Origin: Eubacteriales Family XIII. Incertae Sedis bacterium
GTDB lineage: Bacteria > Bacillota_A > Clostridia > Peptostreptococcales > Anaerovoracaceae
Assembly (NCBI GenBank): GCA_031278145.1
Contig: JAITLA010000241.1
Coordinates: forward strand, 1 to 8,187
DNA length: 8,187 bases
Reading direction: 5' to 3'
This document shows positions 1 to 7,611 of the stretch, piece after piece. The notes under the pieces are model-generated. The model searched no databases, had not been told where the DNA came from, and saw nothing but the letters and a program-made list of their open reading frames with translations. Position numbers and translations under genes: made by a program. Position 1 is the stretch's first letter. Every line of letters starts with the position of its first letter.

Positions 1-1481
1 ATCCGCCCGTTTTCGTCATAATCGGCGCCGTCCCACCAGACGGCGACCTTGATTTTGTCGTAATACCGTATGTGCGCAAACATATCGGCGACCCAGGCAT
101 CCTTGTCCCCGCCCGAAATCGCGCTCGCGAACTCCGTGATCATCAGGGGCTTGTCGTATTTTTCAAGGTAATTGTAATAGATGTTGTCGTAGAGCTCCGC
201 GAAGCTCTTCCAGACCTCGCCGGGGTAATAATCGCCCGTGTTGTAGGCGGTCAGCCCCACGACATCCACGTATTCGTCGCCCGGATAGTACATCAGGGCG
301 TCGTTCCACGTGAAATCCGGGAAGGATTTGCCGTTCGGATTCCAGATCCAGATCACGTTGCGCGCGCCGGCCCTCTCGAAAAAGCCGTGCACATAGCGGT
401 AAAACGCGACGAAGATCCACGGATCGCGCGCGGTGTTGTAGCCCGCGTAGGGGCACCAGTCGCCGTTCATCTCGTTTCCGAGGCGGAACAGCACGGGATG
501 TTCGAAGGCCGCCACCGTTTCCGCGTAATCCCGCAGGAATTCATCGTAGGCCCCGTTCAGGATCGCGTAGACCATGTTGCTCTCGCCGGGATACTGCGTT
601 GCGACGGTCTGCAGCGTCAATTCGAGCGTCCGACCGTTCTTGTGCGCGTTGTCGAGGCGCTGCTTCAGATTCGAATGCTTGTAGGTGTTCTCGAAGCTCG
701 AATAATTCAAAACAATCGGAAAGCTGTGGTCGATCAGGGCCTCGTACTCGTTCAGGGGTCCGAAATCATCGGGCGTGTGCGGCTCGAAGATCCCCCAGGT
801 GAGCGAGGCCTCGGCGCCGAAATAATGCTCGTAGAAAGTTTCCGTTTCCGCGTTCCAGCCGCGAGCGGCGAGGTTCGTGGGCCGGGCCTTGCGAATATAG
901 GGCGCCGCGCTCTTCGGCACGGTGCGAAAGCCCTCGACCAGATAGGCGTAGCCGCCGCTTTGGTGGAGCGGCACGGTGGAGCTCACGAGGATCGTGACGT
1001 ATTCGCCGCCGAGGGGGATGTCGATGCAGGCGTAGTAGCACTTGTCGGACTCGATGCCGGAAAGCCTGCCCCTGCTCCACAGCGTGACGTGGACGTTTCG
1101 GCCGCCGATCTCCTGCGTTCCGTTGTACTCCAGATAATGATCCGTCCAATTGCTCAAAAATCCGTTCGAATACACGATGTAATTCGAAGCGGAAACGCCG
1201 CCTCCCAGGCTTTGATTGAACACGGCGATGCGCTTTTCGGGGCCTTCGAGCGTCGCGCGGACGCCGGCCATGCTCATATCCGCACGCAAGCCCTTGTCCA
1301 CGGGCAGGCTGTAACCGCCGACGAAATTCGTGAAGCGATTGTACGCGCCCTCGTCTTCCAGGCTGTACAGGCCGGCCGGCACGGCTTCAAGGCCGTCCGC
1401 CGCCGCCGCGGGCACACCCGCGCCCGCGACAAGAAACGCGATGATACCGGCCGAAACGGCAAGCGCTCCTGTTTTTCTCAA
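1..1481 (-). CDS. Secreted GH26-family glycoside hydrolase (beta-mannanase-like), 3' end outside window
   Basis: Likely an exported endo-acting beta-glycosidase of family GH26, whose best known members cleave beta-1,4-mannans; the exact substrate cannot be read from sequence. About 493 residues are visible and the frame is still open at base 1. From the TTG start, residues 1-28 form a signal peptide (basic MRK, hydrophobic core, AAAA before DG). Residues about 30-190 look like a beta-rich N-terminal module, and about 195 onward is the catalytic barrel. RLGNEMNGDW (residues 333-342) carries the expected acid/base Glu337, and MITEFAS (447-453) carries the expected nucleophile Glu450. VIWIWNPNG (376-384) and WWDGADYD (482-489) also fit GH26. 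TTG at 1481 is preferred because AAGGGAG lies 8 bases upstream; an in-frame ATG at 1499 has no well-spaced binding site. It starts just after cobO with no room for a separate intergenic promoter. The family call is firm; mannan specificity is inference. Confidence 0.85.
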   Translation of the reverse strand, partial: MRKTGALAVSAGIIAFLVAGAGVPAAAADGLEAVPAGLYSLEDEGAYNRFTNFVGGYSLPVDKGLRADMSMAGVRATLEGPEKRIAVFNQSLGGGVSASNYIVYSNGFLSNWTDHYLEYNGTQEIGGRNVHVTLWSRGRLSGIESDKCYYACIDIPLGGEYVTILVSSTVPLHQSGGYAYLVEGFRTVPKSAAPYIRKARPTNLAARGWNAETETFYEHYFGAEASLTWGIFEPHTPDDFGPLNEYEALIDHSFPIVLNYSSFENTYKHSNLKQRLDNAHKNGRTLELTLQTVATQYPGESNMVYAILNGAYDEFLRDYAETVAAFEHPVLFRLGNEMNGDWCPYAGYNTARDPWIFVAFYRYVHGFFERAGARNVIWIWNPNGKSFPDFTWNDALMYYPGDEYVDVVGLTAYNTGDYYPGEVWKSFAELYDNIYYNYLEKYDKPLMITEFASAISGGDKDAWVADMFAHIRYYDKIKVAVWWDGADYDENGR

Positions 1482-1489
1482 AATCCCCT

Positions 1490-1496
1490 CTCCCTT
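1490..1496 (-). promoter_or_regulatory. Ribosome binding site that decides the GH26 start
   Basis: Read on the minus strand, AAGGGAG is followed by 8 bases and then TTG (1481-1479). It overlaps the codons that would follow the alternative ATG (1499-1497), so use of the ATG would place this site inside the coding region. The TTG start also gives a cleaner signal peptide (MRKTG...). Confidence 0.6.
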
Positions 1497-1503
1497 CATG
1501 CCC

Positions 1504-2022
1504 TTACTTCTCAATGCCGACGCGCGCGTCCACGCCCTTTTTATAGTAATGCTTAACCTCCCGCATCTCCGTCACAAGGTCGGCGGCGTCGAGGATCTCC
1601 TGCGGCGCGCCGCGTCCCGTCAGCACGACCTCGACCCGCGCGGGACGGCGCGCGAGCACGGCGAGCAGCTCCCGCGACGTCAGCAGGCCACAGGACACGG
1701 CGGTGTTCGCTTCGTCCAATATGACCACATCGTAGCGGTCTGCGGCAAGCGCCTCGTCGATTTGCGACAAGCCCGACCGCGCGTGCGACACATCGTCGGG
1801 CGTGGGCTTCCCGTGAACGAAGTGCGGATCGCCGAACTGCACCATGGTCAAATGCGCAAAGTGCGCGGTGGCCGCGAGCTCGCTGTAATCCCGGCCCTTC
1901 ATGAACTGGCCCACGTAGACGCGTCCGCCGGCGCACAGAGCCCGCAGCGCCAAGCCGAGCGCGGCCGTCGTCTTGCCCTTGCCGTCGCCCGTGTAGACCT
2001 GCATGTATCCTTTTTCCAACAT
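1504..2022 (-). CDS. cobO: Cob(I)alamin / corrinoid adenosyltransferase (CobO/BtuR family)
   Basis: Transfers the 5'-deoxyadenosyl group of ATP to the Co(I) form of a corrinoid in the cytoplasm, giving adenosylcobalamin or its precursor. At 172 residues it has the usual family length. Seen in the sequence: P-loop GDGKGKTT (residues 12-19), Walker B-like VVILDE (99-104), LTGRGAP (134-140), and the C-terminal signature TEMREVKHYYKKGVDAR (151-167), typical of CobO/CobA/BtuR rather than PduO or EutT. ATG at 2022 is preceded by GGGAGG with a 6-base spacer. It lies 57 bases after the COG2509 flavoprotein gene and 22 bases before the GH26 TTG start (4 bases before the alternative ATG). No other cobalamin gene and no B12 riboswitch is visible. 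It could serve de novo synthesis or salvage. The enzyme needs a reductant to make Co(I); the flavoproteins upstream are possible but unproven donors. Confidence 0.95.
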   Translation of the reverse strand: MLEKGYMQVYTGDGKGKTTAALGLALRALCAGGRVYVGQFMKGRDYSELAATAHFAHLTMVQFGDPHFVHGKPTPDDVSHARSGLSQIDEALAADRYDVVILDEANTAVSCGLLTSRELLAVLARRPARVEVVLTGRGAPQEILDAADLVTEMREVKHYYKKGVDARVGIEK

Positions 2023-2032
2023 ATTTCGCCTC

Positions 2033-2060
2033 CCGTACCGTTACCGTTCCCGTTACCGTA
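2033..2060. repeat. Five-unit imperfect CCGTTA tandem repeat upstream of cobO
   Basis: On the plus strand the units are CCGTA, CCGTTA, CCGTTC, CCGTTA and CCGTA, forming a short hexamer-like array in the 57-base gap between the COG2509 gene and cobO. Its cobO-proximal end overlaps the cobO ribosome binding site (2034-2029). It has no terminator-like dyad. It may be simple slippage; a role in translation spacing is conjecture. Confidence 0.6.
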
Positions 2061-2079
2061 TCCCCCGTCCGCCGCGCGC

Positions 2080-3726
2080 TCAGAGGGCCAAGATCGCCTC
2101 CGCGAGCCGGATGCCGTCCGCGGCGGCCGAAACGATGCCGCCGGCGTGGCCCGCGCCCTCACCCCCCGCGTAGAGGCCGCGAAGGCTCGTGCACAGGTCG
2201 GCGCCGCGCGGTATCCGAACCGGCGAGGAACTGCGCGTTTCCACGCCGTACAATTTCGCTTCGGGCATGTCGAAGCCCTTCAGCTTCTCCCCCAGGCGCG
2301 GCAGACCCTCGCGGATCGCGTCTGCGGCGAAGGCGGGCAGGCAGGCGGCGAGCGCGCTGTCCGCCCGCATGAAATCCGCGAGGCGCTCCGTCGGCGGAAA
2401 ATGGGGTCGCGGCGCCACGCTCGAGGCGAAGGCCCTTTGCTCGCACGCGCGCCGGAACGCCATACCCGCCATCGGATCCTCCGACGCAAAATCGGAAACG
2501 CGCACATCGACGAGCAGGGCGCTGTTCGCGAAAGCGCCGTCGCGCGCCCGTTCGCTCATGCCGTTCGTGACCGTGCCGCCCGGTTCGGAGGCGGCGGGAA
2601 TCACGACGCCGCCGGGGCACATGCAGAAGGTGTACAGGCCCCGTCCGCCCGCGGTCCGCACGGAGAGCTTGTAATCGGCGGGCGGCAGACCGGCCGCGCG
2701 CGGCGTCATACCGTAAATCTCGGCGAAATCCGCACCGTACTGCGCGCCGTCTATGAGCCGCTGCGGATGCTCGATGCGCAGCCCGATGGAGAAGGGCTTC
2801 GGCTCCATGCGGACGCCGGCCGCGCGCAGCATCGCGTAGCTGTCCGGCGCGCTGTGGCCCGTCGCGAGCAGGAGGCGGTCCGCCGGCAGCTCCTGCGCGC
2901 CGCGCGGCGTTTCGACGAGAACGGCCCTGAGCGCGCCGTCGCGCACAAGGAGCTCCGTCAGCCTGTGCTCGAAGAGGACGGTCCCGCCGAGGGACAATAC
3001 GCGCGCGCGCATGTTCCGCACGACGGTGCGCAGCACATCCGTTCCGATATGCGGCCTGCGCGCGCGCAGGATATCGTCGCCGCCGCCCGCGCGCGCGAGC
3101 GTATGCAGCACCGCGCCGACGCGCGGATCCTTGATCCCCGTCGTGAGCTTGCCGTCCGAAAAGGTGCCCGCGCCGCCCTCCCCGAACTGCACGTTGGACT
3201 CGGGATCGAGCGCGCCGCCCGCGAAGAAGCGCTCCACGTCCGCAGCGCGCGCCTCCACGGCCTTGCCGCGCTCCAGGACAATCGGCGCGCATCCGTGCAT
3301 GGCCAGCGTCAGGGCCGCGAACATGCCGCAGGGTCCGAAGCCCACGATCACGGGCGCGGGCACGCGGCGCCCGCCGGCGCCCGCCGGCGGCGGGGCCGAG
3401 AAAAAGCCGTCGTCCGCAGGCGGCGCCACGCCGATCCCCGCGCCAAGGTCCCGCGCGCGCAGCCGGCGCAGAAGCTCGGCATCAACCTCCCCCGCGCGGC
3501 CGCCCGCAGGGCCTCGGGCCGCGTCCGCCCGCCGCCGCACGGAGAAATCCACGCCGTACACAAAGCGAATGCGCGCCTTGTCGCGCGCGTCCACGGCCTC
3601 GGAGGCCACGCGCCATTCGGACAGGACGTATCCGAGCCTCTTCAGATCGCAGCGCTTCTCGATTGCGCGGGCTATCGCCTCGCGGGGCGTCCCCGGCGCC
3701 AGCTTGATCTCGCGTATCCTAAGCAT
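2080..3726 (-). CDS. COG2509-type FAD-dependent dehydrogenase of unknown substrate
   Basis: A predicted soluble NAD(P)/FAD-dependent oxidoreductase of 548 residues, close to the usual length of this family, for which I know of no established reaction. Residues 1-62 form the small N-terminal domain found in the family. Residues about 64-124 are a low-complexity Ala/Gly/Pro/Arg stretch including APPPAGAGG. PVIVGFGPCGMFAAL (125-139) is the dinucleotide-binding loop for FAD. FGEGGAGTFSDGKLTTG (181-197) is the hallmark of the group, LLLATGHSA (285-293) is a second nucleotide-binding strand, and GLYAGGEGAGHAGGIVSAA (517-535) is the C-terminal FAD-contact motif. Its ATG overlaps the end of the preceding flavoprotein gene in ATGCTTAG, and no Shine-Dalgarno sequence is visible, so translation is probably coupled. 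Family assignment is firm; the electron acceptor and substrate are unknown. Confidence 0.9.
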   Translation of the reverse strand: MLRIREIKLAPGTPREAIARAIEKRCDLKRLGYVLSEWRVASEAVDARDKARIRFVYGVDFSVRRRADAARGPAGGRAGEVDAELLRRLRARDLGAGIGVAPPADDGFFSAPPPAGAGGRRVPAPVIVGFGPCGMFAALTLAMHGCAPIVLERGKAVEARAADVERFFAGGALDPESNVQFGEGGAGTFSDGKLTTGIKDPRVGAVLHTLARAGGGDDILRARRPHIGTDVLRTVVRNMRARVLSLGGTVLFEHRLTELLVRDGALRAVLVETPRGAQELPADRLLLATGHSAPDSYAMLRAAGVRMEPKPFSIGLRIEHPQRLIDGAQYGADFAEIYGMTPRAAGLPPADYKLSVRTAGGRGLYTFCMCPGGVVIPAASEPGGTVTNGMSERARDGAFANSALLVDVRVSDFASEDPMAGMAFRRACEQRAFASSVAPRPHFPPTERLADFMRADSALAACLPAFAADAIREGLPRLGEKLKGFDMPEAKLYGVETRSSSPVRIPRGADLCTSLRGLYAGGEGAGHAGGIVSAAADGIRLAEAILAL

Positions 3727-4951
3727 CCGGCCGCGCCGCGCGCGCGGCCGCGCGGCCCGCCCGCATCCCCGTGCGGAAGGCCCAGTTCAGGTTGAAGCCG
3801 CCGCACACGCCGTCGTAGTCGAGGACCTCACCCGCAAAGAAAAGCCCGCGGACGAGCTTTGACTCCATCGTATCCGCGTCGACCTCGCCGAGCGAAACGC
3901 CGCCCGACGTGACCTGCGCGTCGCGCCAGCCATCCGTCCCCGTGACGGAGAACTCCATGCCCTTGATCAGGCGGGCCGCGGCACGGGCGTCGCCCTTCGC
4001 CTCCGCGAAAACCAGATCCGCGAGCTTCGCGGGCAACACGCCCGTCAGAAAGGCGGCCCGCCTCTCCGCAAACAGCTCCCGCAGCGTCCGTTCCTCTATC
4101 GCGGGCGCCAGATCCAGCGTGATAAGGCACGCGCGCCGGCCGCGCAGGCGCATCTGCCTGCTCAGATCCAAGATGCAGATGCCGGAGAGCCCCTTCTCCG
4201 TGAACAGCAGCTCGCCGAAGGACTGCCCCGCAGGCGCGTCCCCTATCCGAAGCGTGGCGGCGCACTTGACGCGGACGCCCTGAATCGCCTGCAATCTATG
4301 CCGTTCCTCCTCCGCGCAGACCATGCGCACGAGGGCGGGAAAGGGGCTCGCGACCGTATGTCCGAAGTGCCGCGCAAAGGCGTAGCCGTCGCCCCTGCAG
4401 CCGTACTGCGGCCCGGCCTTGCCGCCCGTCGCGATCACGAGCCTCTCCGCGCGAAACAGGGCGCCGTCCGCCGTTTCCATCTCAAAATACGCGCGCGGCA
4501 AGGCCGGCGCCTCCCCGGCGGAAGCCTCGGGAGCGACGCGCCGCAGCGCCTTCACGGGCGCATTGCAGCGCAGCGCGACGCCGCGCCGCGACAGTTCCTC
4601 GCGCAGGGCGTCCCGCACGACCGCCGCCTGTCCCGCGTAGGGATAAAAGCGCCCCTCCGCGTCCCGGCGCGTGAGCAGGCCGAGGCCGCGAAAGAAATGC
4701 AATACCTCGCCGGCTTCCGCGCAGGCGGTGTTTGTGAAATTGCAGCGCCCGTTGCCCGTCGCGAGCAGCTTGCGCCCCGGCTCTTCGTTCCGCTCGAGGC
4801 ACAGGACCTCCTTGCCCGCGAGCGCGCCGGCGGGACCCGCCTCCCCGCCGTCCGTCCCGTGCGAATCCCGCGCCGCGGACAGGGCGGCCGCCATGCCCGC
4901 GGCCCCACCGCCCAGCACGGCAACCGCGTATGGCTTCTCCTTTTTTGTCAC
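3719..4951 (-). CDS. HI0933/YhiN/BaiN-family NAD(P)/FAD-dependent oxidoreductase
   Basis: A cytosolic flavoprotein of the HI0933 (YhiN, BaiN/RdsA) family. One Clostridium member, BaiN, has been linked to reduction of bile-acid intermediates, but most members have no proven substrate, so that role should not be assumed. From the GTG start it has 410 residues. Seen: FAD loop AVLGGGAAGMAAA (residues 11-23), the diagnostic LLATGNGRCNFTN (62-74), VIATGGKAGPQYGCRGDGYA (172-191), LLFTEKGLSGICILDLSR (248-265), and the C-terminal AGEVLDYDGVCGGFNLNWAF (373-392). Compared with typical relatives from memory, the first helix-to-strand link holds an extra Gly/Ala-rich stretch (about 29-46), and the region after GRCNFTN looks shortened by some 20 residues. 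GTG at 4951 is chosen because GGAGG lies 5 bases upstream; ATG at 4963 lacks such a site. It follows the flavodiiron gene by 22 bases and overlaps the next gene by 8. Confidence 0.92.
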   Translation of the reverse strand: MTKKEKPYAVAVLGGGAAGMAAALSAARDSHGTDGGEAGPAGALAGKEVLCLERNEEPGRKLLATGNGRCNFTNTACAEAGEVLHFFRGLGLLTRRDAEGRFYPYAGQAAVVRDALREELSRRGVALRCNAPVKALRRVAPEASAGEAPALPRAYFEMETADGALFRAERLVIATGGKAGPQYGCRGDGYAFARHFGHTVASPFPALVRMVCAEEERHRLQAIQGVRVKCAATLRIGDAPAGQSFGELLFTEKGLSGICILDLSRQMRLRGRRACLITLDLAPAIEERTLRELFAERRAAFLTGVLPAKLADLVFAEAKGDARAAARLIKGMEFSVTGTDGWRDAQVTSGGVSLGEVDADTMESKLVRGLFFAGEVLDYDGVCGGFNLNWAFRTGMRAGRAAARAARPDA

Positions 4952-4956
4952 GCATT

Positions 4957-4961
4957 CCTCC
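4957..4961 (-). promoter_or_regulatory. Ribosome binding site deciding a GTG start for the HI0933-family gene
   Basis: GGAGG on the minus strand is followed by AATGC and then GTG (4951-4949), an ideal spacing. The alternative in-frame ATG at 4963 would overlap this site and is preceded only by a C-rich stretch. The GTG start removes MEEC and leaves MTKKEKPYAVAVLGGG, a normal N-terminus for the family. Confidence 0.65.
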
Positions 4962-4973
4962 ATGTGGGCGCAA

Positions 4974-7523
4974 TCAGCCCTTCAGCAAGCTCTCGAGCGA
5001 ATCCCCGTTCGCGTAGGCCTCCAGAAAGCGCGCGGACTTTGAAACGTCGCCGATCAGGATGCCGCCCGAAAAGCGGTTGTTGACGAAGTAAAGCTTCTCG
5101 TGGAAGCCCTTGGCCTCGTCTTGTATCTCCAAGGTCTTGTAGCGCTTGGAAGCGTCGCCGCCGTTGTCGCCGACCGCGAACAGGGACAGGCCGAAGCCGC
5201 TGAACGCGTTGGACGGAATGACGGGCGCATAGACCGCCTCGTCGCCGACCGCGTTGATGCCGGCCGTCTTCCCCATCTCCACGGCCTGCATCCAGATGCC
5301 GTAATTCTGCCCCGCGTAGGCCGCGCAATCGCCGCAGGCGTACACGTCGGGCGCGCTCGTTTCCATGCGCTCGTTGACCTTGATCGAGCGATCCGCCTCG
5401 ATGCCCGCCCGGGCCGCAAGCTCCGCGTTCTGCTTGTTCCCCGTCGACAGCAGCACGAGGCCGGCGTCGATCATCGTACCGTCGGCGAGCTTGACGCCCG
5501 CCGCCCTTCCGCCGGCCGAGAGGATCTCCGAAACCCCCGTTCCGATGAACACCGTCACGCCGGCCTTCTCCGCGCCCGCTTTCAGGAGGGCGCTCGCCCG
5601 CGCGTCGAGCTGCCGCCGCATCAGGCCGGCGCCGCCCTCGACGACGGCGACCGGCAGACCCGCTTTCTTCAGCTCCCACGCGGCCTCGAGCCCCAGCACG
5701 CCGCCGCCTATGACCACCGCGCCGCGCACGCCTTTCATGAATCCGCGCAGAGCGATCACGTCCGAGAGCTGCCTGACGGCAAACACGCCCGCGAGCTCCG
5801 CGCCGGCTATGGGCGGCCGGAAGGCGTCCGCGCCCGTGGCGAGGATCAGCTTGTCGTAACTTCTGCTTTCGCCGCCGGCGAGGCGAAGTTCCTTCTTCTC
5901 CGTGTCGATCTCCGTCACGGCGGTGTTCAGCGTGAGGTTTATGTCGTTTTCCCGGTACCAGTCGTAGGGCTTTATGAAGAAATTGATGCCGTCCGGATCC
6001 GAGAGGATGCCCTTGGTCAGCATCGGCCGGTTGTAGCCGATGCTGTTCTCGCGGCTGATCATCTCTATGGAGCAAGCCTTGTTGCGCCGCCTGATCTCCT
6101 CGCAGGCGCTCGTGCCCGCCGCGCCGTTGCCTATGATGACAAAGCGCTCCTTCTTCTCCGAAACGAAATCGGTGTCCCGCGTTTCGACCTCCGCAAACTG
6201 CTCCGGGCCGACGCCGCAGACGGGGCAGGCAGCGGGCGCCTCATCCCCCTCCACGAGCTCCCCGCAGACGAGGCAGCGCCATACGCGCCGCTTCGCGCCC
6301 TTCTTCTTGGGTTCCACGACCTTGCCCGCGAGCACGGAGGCGCCGAAGCCGAAGCCAAACTCGTAGGCCTCCCACAGGTTTGCGTCGTTCGGCTTGAACT
6401 TGAAGCGCAGACCGTCGCCGTACACCCTGAGCTTGAGCTGGGAAAGGCGCGCCAGGATATGCGGCACGCCCTCGCCGCTCCAGCCGTAGGAGCCGAAGGC
6501 GGAGGCGAACTTCCCGCCGTGCGTCTTGCCGAACATCGAGGTGGTCAGATCCCATATGGGCTTGAGCGCCTCCCCCACAATCGTGGGCGTTCCGAACAGG
6601 ATGCCGTCCGCCCACGCGATGTCGGCCAGCACCGCCGCGCGGTCCGCCGTCACGAGATCGTGGAGCCGCACGTCGAGATCGCCCGCGTCCCGCGCACCCT
6701 CCGCGATCCGCCGCGCGAGCGTTTCCGTGTAGCCGTAGGCCGAAACATAGGGGATCACGACGGTCTTCTTCGCGTTCGGGTTCTCGGCGGAAGCCCATTC
6801 GCGATAGAGATCCACGATCCGGCGCGGTTCCTCGACGAGCACGGGGCCGTGCCCCGGCGCGATGATCTTGACGGAAAGATCGTCCGTCTTCGCAATCGCC
6901 CGCAGCACATCCGGGCCGAAGGGCCCCATGATGTTGTCAAAATAGTAGCGCAGCGCCCTGAGATAGCCCGGCTCGTCCTCGATCCGCTCGTTCGTGACGC
7001 GCTCGTCGCTGTAGTGGCAGCCGAACATGTCACAGGTAAAAAGCGTTTCAATCTCGGGCACGTATGTGAACATGCTGTCCGGCCAGTGCAGGTTTGGCGC
7101 GCCGATGAAGCGCAGGGTCTTGTCGCCGAGCGACAGCTCGTCGCCGTCCTTGACCACGGTCGCGCCGAAATCCTTGTTGCAGATCTCCTTCATGAAGTTG
7201 ATGGCGGCGGCCGTCCCCACGATCCGCAGGCCGGGGTTGATCGCGAGCAGCTTCTCGACGCAGCCGGAGTGATCCGGCTCCGTGTGGTTCACGACCAGAT
7301 AATCGATATCCGCCACGTTGACCCTTTCCGAGAGGGTTTCGAGGTAGGCGTCGAAAAATTTCGCCTTGGAGCTTTCAATGAGCGCGGTCTTTTCCGAACC
7401 CTTCAGCACATAGGAATTGTACGTGGTGCCGAATTCGGTTTCCATGACGATGTCGAAGACCCGCAGATCCGGGTCGAGCGTTCCCACCCAATAAAGATCG
7501 CTTGTTATTTGTTTGCTTTTCAT
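4974..7523 (-). CDS. Multidomain flavodiiron protein fused to rubredoxin and NADH:rubredoxin oxidoreductase
   Basis: Predicted soluble NADH-driven O2 (and/or NO) reductase that detoxifies oxygen in an anaerobe, with the whole electron path NADH-FAD-rubredoxin-FMN-diiron in one 849-residue chain. Residues 1-250 are the metallo-beta-lactamase-like diiron domain with all six usual ligands: His80, Glu82 and Asp84 in HTEPDH, His146, Asp165 and His225. Residues about 253-400 are the flavodoxin domain (FMN loop SAYGYTE 261-267). Residues 414-446 are a rubredoxin with CLVC (417-420) and CPVC (433-436) only 12 residues apart, far shorter than standard rubredoxin. Residues 459-849 are the oxidoreductase, with FAD loop IIGNGAAG (463-470), NAD loop IGGGVLGLE (605-613) and VYACGDCAAY (727-736). 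This order matches proteins called class F flavodiiron proteins, one of which, from Clostridioides difficile, acts as an NADH:O2 oxidoreductase. ATG at 7523 has GGAGG 10 bases upstream (7538-7534); the frame is open further upstream but without domain content. First gene of the presumed operon. Confidence 0.95.
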   Translation of the reverse strand: MKSKQITSDLYWVGTLDPDLRVFDIVMETEFGTTYNSYVLKGSEKTALIESSKAKFFDAYLETLSERVNVADIDYLVVNHTEPDHSGCVEKLLAINPGLRIVGTAAAINFMKEICNKDFGATVVKDGDELSLGDKTLRFIGAPNLHWPDSMFTYVPEIETLFTCDMFGCHYSDERVTNERIEDEPGYLRALRYYFDNIMGPFGPDVLRAIAKTDDLSVKIIAPGHGPVLVEEPRRIVDLYREWASAENPNAKKTVVIPYVSAYGYTETLARRIAEGARDAGDLDVRLHDLVTADRAAVLADIAWADGILFGTPTIVGEALKPIWDLTTSMFGKTHGGKFASAFGSYGWSGEGVPHILARLSQLKLRVYGDGLRFKFKPNDANLWEAYEFGFGFGASVLAGKVVEPKKKGAKRRVWRCLVCGELVEGDEAPAACPVCGVGPEQFAEVETRDTDFVSEKKERFVIIGNGAAGTSACEEIRRRNKACSIEMISRENSIGYNRPMLTKGILSDPDGINFFIKPYDWYRENDINLTLNTAVTEIDTEKKELRLAGGESRSYDKLILATGADAFRPPIAGAELAGVFAVRQLSDVIALRGFMKGVRGAVVIGGGVLGLEAAWELKKAGLPVAVVEGGAGLMRRQLDARASALLKAGAEKAGVTVFIGTGVSEILSAGGRAAGVKLADGTMIDAGLVLLSTGNKQNAELAARAGIEADRSIKVNERMETSAPDVYACGDCAAYAGQNYGIWMQAVEMGKTAGINAVGDEAVYAPVIPSNAFSGFGLSLFAVGDNGGDASKRYKTLEIQDEAKGFHEKLYFVNNRFSGGILIGDVSKSARFLEAYANGDSLESLLKG

Positions 7524-7555
7524 ATTCAAATTTCCTCCGATCCGTTGCGATGTTC

Positions 7556-7574
7556 GGCGCCGAAGCCCGGCGCC
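7556..7574 (-). promoter_or_regulatory. Leader hairpin in the flavodiiron 5' untranslated region
   Basis: Minus strand GGCGCCG-GGCTT-CGGCGCC is a perfect 7-bp GC stem with a 5-base loop. It sits about 33 bases before the start codon and 17 bases before GGAGG, inside the predicted leader. No U-tract follows, so it is not an obvious terminator. It may stabilise the mRNA 5' end or bind a regulator; the structure is seen, the role is inferred. Confidence 0.5.
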
Positions 7575-7611
7575 ATGCAAGGCCTGTCCGACAAAAGCGC
7601 ATCTGACCTTA

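Noticed and set aside
2023..2079. Cobalamin riboswitch upstream of cobO.
   Set aside because: The gap is 57 bases, far too small for a B12 aptamer (about 200 bases), and no B12-box-like sequence was seen.
3366..3385. Two tandem copies of GGCGCCCGCC in the COG2509 gene.
   Set aside because: They encode the Ala/Gly/Pro-rich linker before the FAD domain and are explained by biased amino-acid composition in GC-rich DNA.
1330..3795. An 821-codon plus-strand open frame, and a 494-codon one at 72-1556.
   Set aside because: They are antisense to GH26, cobO and the COG2509 gene, show low-complexity Arg/Ala composition and have no plausible ribosome binding site or domain.
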